Below, in pieces: positions 63,424-64,000 of a DNA stretch of 64,000 nt; within the stretch, counting starts at the first letter, position 1, and every line of letters begins with the position of its first letter. A model generated the notes under the pieces. It ran no database searches. It saw only the letters and a list, made by a program, of their open reading frames with translations, and was not told the DNA's origin. The stretch comes from Streptomyces olivochromogenes (GTDB lineage Bacteria > Actinomycetota > Actinomycetes > Streptomycetales > Streptomycetaceae). Made by a program: the position numbers and the translations under genes. The stretch spans positions 124,001 to 188,000 of the forward strand of contig NZ_JADDRL010000004.1 of the NCBI RefSeq assembly GCF_021538895.1, written 5' to 3'.

Positions 63424-64000
63424 GTGAGTGAGACCACCCATGACGTCGGAGTCGCGGTGACCGCGGCTCCGTCGCCCGACGAGGGACTGACGGCGACCCA
63501 GCTCGCCGCCAAGTACGGGCTCGCCGTGAGCGGCGCCCGGCCATCGCTCGTCGAGTACGTCCGTCAGCTGTGGGGTCGGCGGCACTTCATCCTCGCCTTC
63601 TCCCAGGCGAAGCTGACCGCCCAGTACAGCCAGGCCAAGCTCGGCCAGTTGTGGCAGGTGGCCACACCGCTGCTGAACGCCGGCGTGTACTACTTCGTCT
63701 TCGGCGTCATCCTGCACGCGAGCCGGGGCATGTCCCAGGACATCTACATCCCGTTCCTGGTCACGGGTGTGTTCGTGTTCACCTTCAGCCAGAGCTCGAT
63801 CATGTCCGGCGTGCGCGCGATCTCCGGGAACCTCGGCCTGGTGCGGGCGCTGCACTTCCCGCGCGCCTCGCTGCCCATCTCCTTCGCGCTCCAGCAGCTC
63901 CAGCAGCTGCTCTTCTCGATGATCGTGCTGTTCGTCGTCGCGATCGGCTTCGGCAGCTACCCGAGCCTGTCCTGGCTGCTGATCCTTCCGATCCTGGCGC
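63424..64000 (+). CDS. ABC-2 polysaccharide/teichoic-acid export permease (TagG-like), partial
   Basis: The first 192 codons are present; the gene continues beyond the right edge. After a soluble N terminus (SETTHDVGVAVTAAPSPDEG) the sequence QYSQAKLGQLWQVATPLLNAGVYYFVFG is the hallmark of TagG/Wzm-like ABC-2 permeases. The next helices (IPFLVTGVFVFTFSQSSI; SMIVLFVVAIGFG) continue the fold. A nucleotide-binding partner should follow. It makes the cluster an export pathway for a wall glycopolymer. GTG 63424 has no strong ribosome site. Confidence 0.82.
   Translation, partial: MSETTHDVGVAVTAAPSPDEGLTATQLAAKYGLAVSGARPSLVEYVRQLWGRRHFILAFSQAKLTAQYSQAKLGQLWQVATPLLNAGVYYFVFGVILHASRGMSQDIYIPFLVTGVFVFTFSQSSIMSGVRAISGNLGLVRALHFPRASLPISFALQQLQQLLFSMIVLFVVAIGFGSYPSLSWLLILPILA

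Overview
The window is high-GC actinobacterial DNA, almost certainly from a Streptomyces chromosome. Evidence: G/C-saturated third codon positions, many GTG starts, many probable leaderless transcripts, a WhiB regulator, an SsgA-like sporulation protein, and a pcaIJHG/pcaV locus whose PcaV, WhiB and SsgD-like order resembles, from memory, the pca-to-ssgD stretch of S. coelicolor. Most of it is ordinary chromosome. I see no prophage, transposase, CRISPR array or rRNA.

Layout. 1-3965: protocatechuate catabolism (pcaI-pcaJ-pcaH-pcaG, divergent from pcaV; no pcaF between pcaJ and pcaH) and a DUF3048 lipoprotein. 4169-10553: a zinc alcohol dehydrogenase, a divergent ATP-dependent DNA ligase / LigD-type polymerase pair, an unknown beta-rich protein, a LacI regulator with its own operator, and a VOC protein. 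10824-16480: a WhiB protein, then an unusual locus with three non-canonical tRNA-like genes (anticodons GCA, CTC, CCA), a zinc-ribbon/SDR fusion without the SDR tyrosine, a leucine-rich-repeat protein, a frameshifted HExxH protein and an unknown protein. 16548-23914: acyl-ACP desaturase with a triple operator, DDAH, an ABC-F protein with a structured leader, a PEP-mutase-like enzyme, an SsgA-like protein and small genes. 23977-31352: endonuclease V with an extra C-terminal region, an enoyl-reductase-like protein, and a lipid oxidation operon (acyl-CoA racemase, thiolase, FadB) behind TetR/KstR-like operators and ending in a strong terminator. 31560-44818: secreted enzymes (DUF1906/SH3, M1 peptidase, S15 peptidase), MerR, asparagine permease, a macro-domain/PfkB pair, D-amino acid oxidase, a second ABC-F protein and a DUF1003 protein. 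44928-57773: a membrane protein with a large internal deletion, an ArsR/AHSA1 module, small stress-type enzymes, Tex, two DJ-1/PfpI proteins, enoyl-CoA hydratase, an anti-sigma-like ATPase, IPP isomerase, a CDF metal exporter and GalE.

58063-64000 (runs off the end): a translationally coupled set: CDP-alcohol phosphotransferase, cytidylyltransferase-like enzyme, glycerol-1-phosphate-dehydrogenase-like enzyme, second CDP-alcohol phosphotransferase homologue, GT2 glycosyltransferase, then a TagG-type ABC permease. With galE next door, this reads as a pathway that activates a polyol phosphate, builds a phosphate-linked glycopolymer or glycolipid, and exports it.

The two best candidates for undescribed biology are the tRNA-like/SDR/LRR/HExxH locus and the polyol-phosphate glycopolymer cluster. 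Functions are read from sequence and remembered family features; no database search was run.
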